In this document: positions 4,995 through 6,609 of the stretch, one piece after another
How the letters are laid out: each line of letters opens with the position of its first letter
Position numbering within the stretch: the stretch's first letter is position 1
Translations under genes and position numbers: made by a program
The notes under the pieces: model-generated
Databases searched by the model: none
The model's input: only the letters and a program-made list of their open reading frames with translations
Told to the model about the DNA's origin: nothing
From: Clostridia bacterium
Lineage (GTDB): Bacteria; Bacillota; Clostridia; Oscillospirales; RGIG577
Assembly (NCBI GenBank): GCA_017419325.1
Contig: JAFOLN010000180.1
Coordinates: 1 to 6,609 of the forward strand
Length of the DNA: 6,609 bases
Direction: 5' to 3'

Positions 4995-5063
4995 AATCCG
5001 GGGGCTTTGTGCGGCTTGCGGGGCGCGCATGCGTACCCCGAAGCGCACTTTCCCGGGGGCATG

Positions 5064-5083
5064 GCGGGGGTCTTAACCCCCGC
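5064..5083. repeat. GC-rich hairpin GCGGGGGT / ACCCCCGC
   Basis: Perfect 8-bp arms with loop CTTA lie about 130 bases before the oxidoreductase start. No U-tract follows on the + strand. It may be the end of the repeat mosaic or may block upstream transcription. Confidence 0.55.
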
Positions 5084-5120
5084 GTCCCAAAACTTTATGC
5101 AAAACAGACAAAAAACATGC

Positions 5121-5149
5121 TTGAACTGTGAGGTAAATTATAGTAAACT
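5121..5149 (+). promoter_or_regulatory. Candidate promoter of the oxidoreductase gene
   Basis: TTGAAC (5121-5126) and TAAACT (5144-5149) are separated by 17 bases, with 4 to 5 matches each to the sigma-A boxes. An alternative -10, TATAGT (5139-5144), matches better but has no -35 at the right distance. The surrounding switch from GC-rich repeat to AT-rich leader supports a promoter here. Confidence 0.35.
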
Positions 5150-5197
5150 AAAGGTATATGTTGTGCGCATAGTACGAAAATACAAAACAGATTACAG

Positions 5198-5217
5198 AAA
5201 GGCGGGATTTTACAGTG
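5198..5217 (+). promoter_or_regulatory. Ribosome binding site and GTG start of the oxidoreductase
   Basis: AAAGGCGG (5198-5205), one mismatch from the ideal AAAGGAGG, lies 9 bases before GTG at 5215-5217. The reading from this GTG begins MKYEKLFQKGKIG, which is how family members start. The ATG at 5222 is out of frame, and the first in-frame ATG (5257) would remove the first beta strand. Confidence 0.75.
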
Positions 5218-6609
5218 AAATATGAAAAGCTTTTCCAGAAGGGAAAAATAGGCAAGATGGAGCTCAAGAACAGGATCGTTATGCCCCCTATGGGCACGGG
5301 CCTGAACTCCGCGTCCGGCGAGGTCACGGAGCACATCATCAAATATTATGAGGAGCGCGCCAAGGGCGGCTGCGGCCTTATAATCACCGAGATATCGCGC
5401 GTTGACGATGAGTGGGGTATCGGTATGCCGAACCAGATACAGGTCACTCATTCAAAGTTCATCGCGGGCATAGAGCGTCTTGCGAAGGCCGTTCACAAGC
5501 ATGACTCGAAGCTCCTCATCCAGCTTCAGCACGCGGGCCGCGAGAACCGCTCCTCCCTCATCGACGGCCGCCAGATCGTGGCTCCCAGCGCCATCCCCTG
5601 CAAGGTAGTGGGCGAAATGCCCCGCGCGCTGACCACGGCTGAATGCGAAATGCTTGTGGGCAAGTTCGTAAAGGGCGCGGTAATCGCAAAAATGGCAAAC
5701 GCGGACGGCGTTGAGCTTCACGCCGCTCACGGCTATCTTATAAACCAGTTCTTAAGCCCCTACACCAACAAGCGCGAGGACAAATACGGCGGCAATTTTG
5801 AAAAGCGCATGCGCTTCATTCAGGAAATAATCGACGGCATCCGTTTAAAGTGCGGCCGCGACTTCATCATAAGCGTGCGCATCTCCGCGGACGAGTTCGT
5901 TGAGGGCGGTCTTCGCATCGAGGACTCCGTTGAAATCGCCCGCCGCCTTGAATACATGGGCATAAACTGCATTAACGTATCGACGGGTATCTACGAGTCG
6001 TCCTACACCATCGTTGAGGACTACGTTTTCGAGCAGGGCTGGAAGAGACAGTACGCGGCGGCAATAAAGAAGGCCGTAAAGATGCCCGTTATCGCATGCT
6101 GCAACATAAAGCGCCCCGAGGTTGCCGAGGAGCTTCTTGAGACGGGCGTATGCGACTATGTGGCACTCGGCCGTCAGCAGCTTGCCGAGCCGGAATGGGG
6201 CAACAAGTCGAAGGCCGGCCGCGAGGACGACATCCGTCCCTGCATAGGCTGCCTCTACTGCTTCAAGGAAATCGGCATGATGCGCACCATCAAGTGCACC
6301 GTAAACCCGAGACTCGGCCGCGAGGTGGAGTTCGCCCGCTTTGAAAAGGACGGCGACGGCCGCAAGGTAGTCGTAGTCGGCGGCGGCCCCGGCGGCATGG
6401 AGGCCGCAAGAGTGCTGGCAATCCGCGGATTCGACGTAACGCTGCTTGAAAAGTCCGACGCTCTCGGCGGAACGCTCAATGTTGCGGACAAGCCGCCCCA
6501 CAAGAAGTATCTTACGTGGCTCGTAAACAACCTGTCACATCAGATCAAGGAGCTGGGAGTTGACATAAAGCTTAACTGCGCGGCTACCGTTGACGAAATA
6601 AAGAAGTAC
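5215..6609 (+). CDS. Old Yellow Enzyme / 2,4-dienoyl-CoA reductase-like NAD(P)H:flavin oxidoreductase (3' end outside window)
   Basis: The first 465 residues of a protein whose family is usually about 640-680 long are visible. Residues 1 to about 340 form the FMN-binding TIM barrel: RIVMPPMGT (20-28), LIQLQHAGR (101-109), GVELHAAHGYLINQF (165-179), with Tyr174 at the place of the catalytic tyrosine of E. coli FadH, then NKREDKYGG. Cys343, Cys346, Cys349 and Cys361 (CX2CX2CX11C) should hold a 4Fe-4S cluster. From residue 383 a dinucleotide fold begins: VVVVGGGPGGMEAA and EKSDALGGTLNVAD, for FAD and NAD(P)H. The enzyme class passes electrons from NAD(P)H through FAD and the cluster to FMN, to reduce activated C=C bonds (enoates, dienoyl-CoA, bile-acid intermediates). 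The substrate cannot be read from sequence, so no gene symbol is given. It starts with GTG and has its own candidate promoter. Confidence 0.93.
   Translation, partial: MKYEKLFQKGKIGKMELKNRIVMPPMGTGLNSASGEVTEHIIKYYEERAKGGCGLIITEISRVDDEWGIGMPNQIQVTHSKFIAGIERLAKAVHKHDSKLLIQLQHAGRENRSSLIDGRQIVAPSAIPCKVVGEMPRALTTAECEMLVGKFVKGAVIAKMANADGVELHAAHGYLINQFLSPYTNKREDKYGGNFEKRMRFIQEIIDGIRLKCGRDFIISVRISADEFVEGGLRIEDSVEIARRLEYMGINCINVSTGIYESSYTIVEDYVFEQGWKRQYAAAIKKAVKMPVIACCNIKRPEVAEELLETGVCDYVALGRQQLAEPEWGNKSKAGREDDIRPCIGCLYCFKEIGMMRTIKCTVNPRLGREVEFARFEKDGDGRKVVVVGGGPGGMEAARVLAIRGFDVTLLEKSDALGGTLNVADKPPHKKYLTWLVNNLSHQIKELGVDIKLNCAATVDEIKKY

Larger units (their letters stand above)
4370..5120. other. Gene-poor intergenic mosaic of hairpins and dispersed repeats
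   Basis: About 750 bases between the tag promoter and the oxidoreductase promoter hold no convincing coding region. Short open frames exist on both strands, but they have no good ribosome site, overlap each other and include translations of repeat sequence (for example CHSERSEESP on the minus strand). What is present is a series of palindromes and repeats, listed separately. Base composition switches between AT-rich (about 4660-4720) and very GC-rich (about 5010-5090), as expected from several unrelated insertions. A minus-strand frame, 4262-4501, reads SFKTVLPPIGAVAPVTSVPDES in part; it may be a decayed or repeat-derived fragment and I do not call it a gene. Confidence 0.6.

Noticed and set aside
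4827..5048. 73-codon minus-strand frame containing CHSERSEESP
   Set aside because: This peptide is a known artefact from translating a dispersed intergenic repeat; there is no ribosome site.
4249..5214. tRNA or other standard RNA gene in the long intergenic region
   Set aside because: No cloverleaf, TTCGAATC-type T-arm or CCA end was seen; the palindromes are simple hairpins.
5845..6501. 218-codon open frame on the minus strand
   Set aside because: It lies wholly antisense to the well-conserved oxidoreductase, and its Ala/Leu/Val-rich translation is the usual shadow of a GC-rich gene.

Overview
The window looks like a chromosomal stretch from a Firmicute, most likely a gut-type member of Clostridia. 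The reasons are strong AGGAGG-type ribosome sites, sigma-A-like promoters, an anaerobe-type flavin/iron-sulfur enoate reductase, a CotJC-like manganese catalase, and intergenic palindromic repeats (including the element whose spurious translation reads CHSERSEESP) of a kind common in such genomes. This placement is inference; there is no rRNA or marker gene here.

Layout from left to right. The 3' end of an unrecognised + strand gene (1-291) converges on a minus-strand manganese catalase gene (368-1033), with a bidirectional terminator between them. A 237-base intergenic region carries a 61-bp repeat (copy A) and two promoter-like tandem units. It leads into a two-gene + strand operon (1271-1951 and 1965-2615). 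These genes encode two diverged paralogs that share an exact CX2CX30CX2C zinc-ribbon, a helical middle and a C-terminal beta-barrel that reads like translation-factor (EF-Tu) domain 2. A strong terminator closes the operon, and copy B of the 61-bp repeat follows immediately. Copy B carries the -35 box of the promoter for a secreted CAP/SCP-domain protein (2889-3575). That gene converges on a minus-strand 3-methyladenine DNA glycosylase I gene, tag (3643-4248), across a perfect hairpin.

From 4249 to 5214 there is nearly 1 kb without a convincing gene. It holds the tag promoter and then a mosaic of hairpins and short dispersed repeats. The window ends inside a large GTG-started Old Yellow Enzyme / 2,4-dienoyl-CoA reductase-like gene (5215 to beyond 6609).

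The catalase and the glycosylase fit protection against peroxide and DNA alkylation, but they are separate transcription units and no common pathway is evident. The most unusual part is the paralogous zinc-ribbon/EF-Tu-D2-like operon bracketed by direct repeats. The repeats lie beside the divergently placed catalase and CAP genes, as if the operon had been inserted between them. Its function is unknown.
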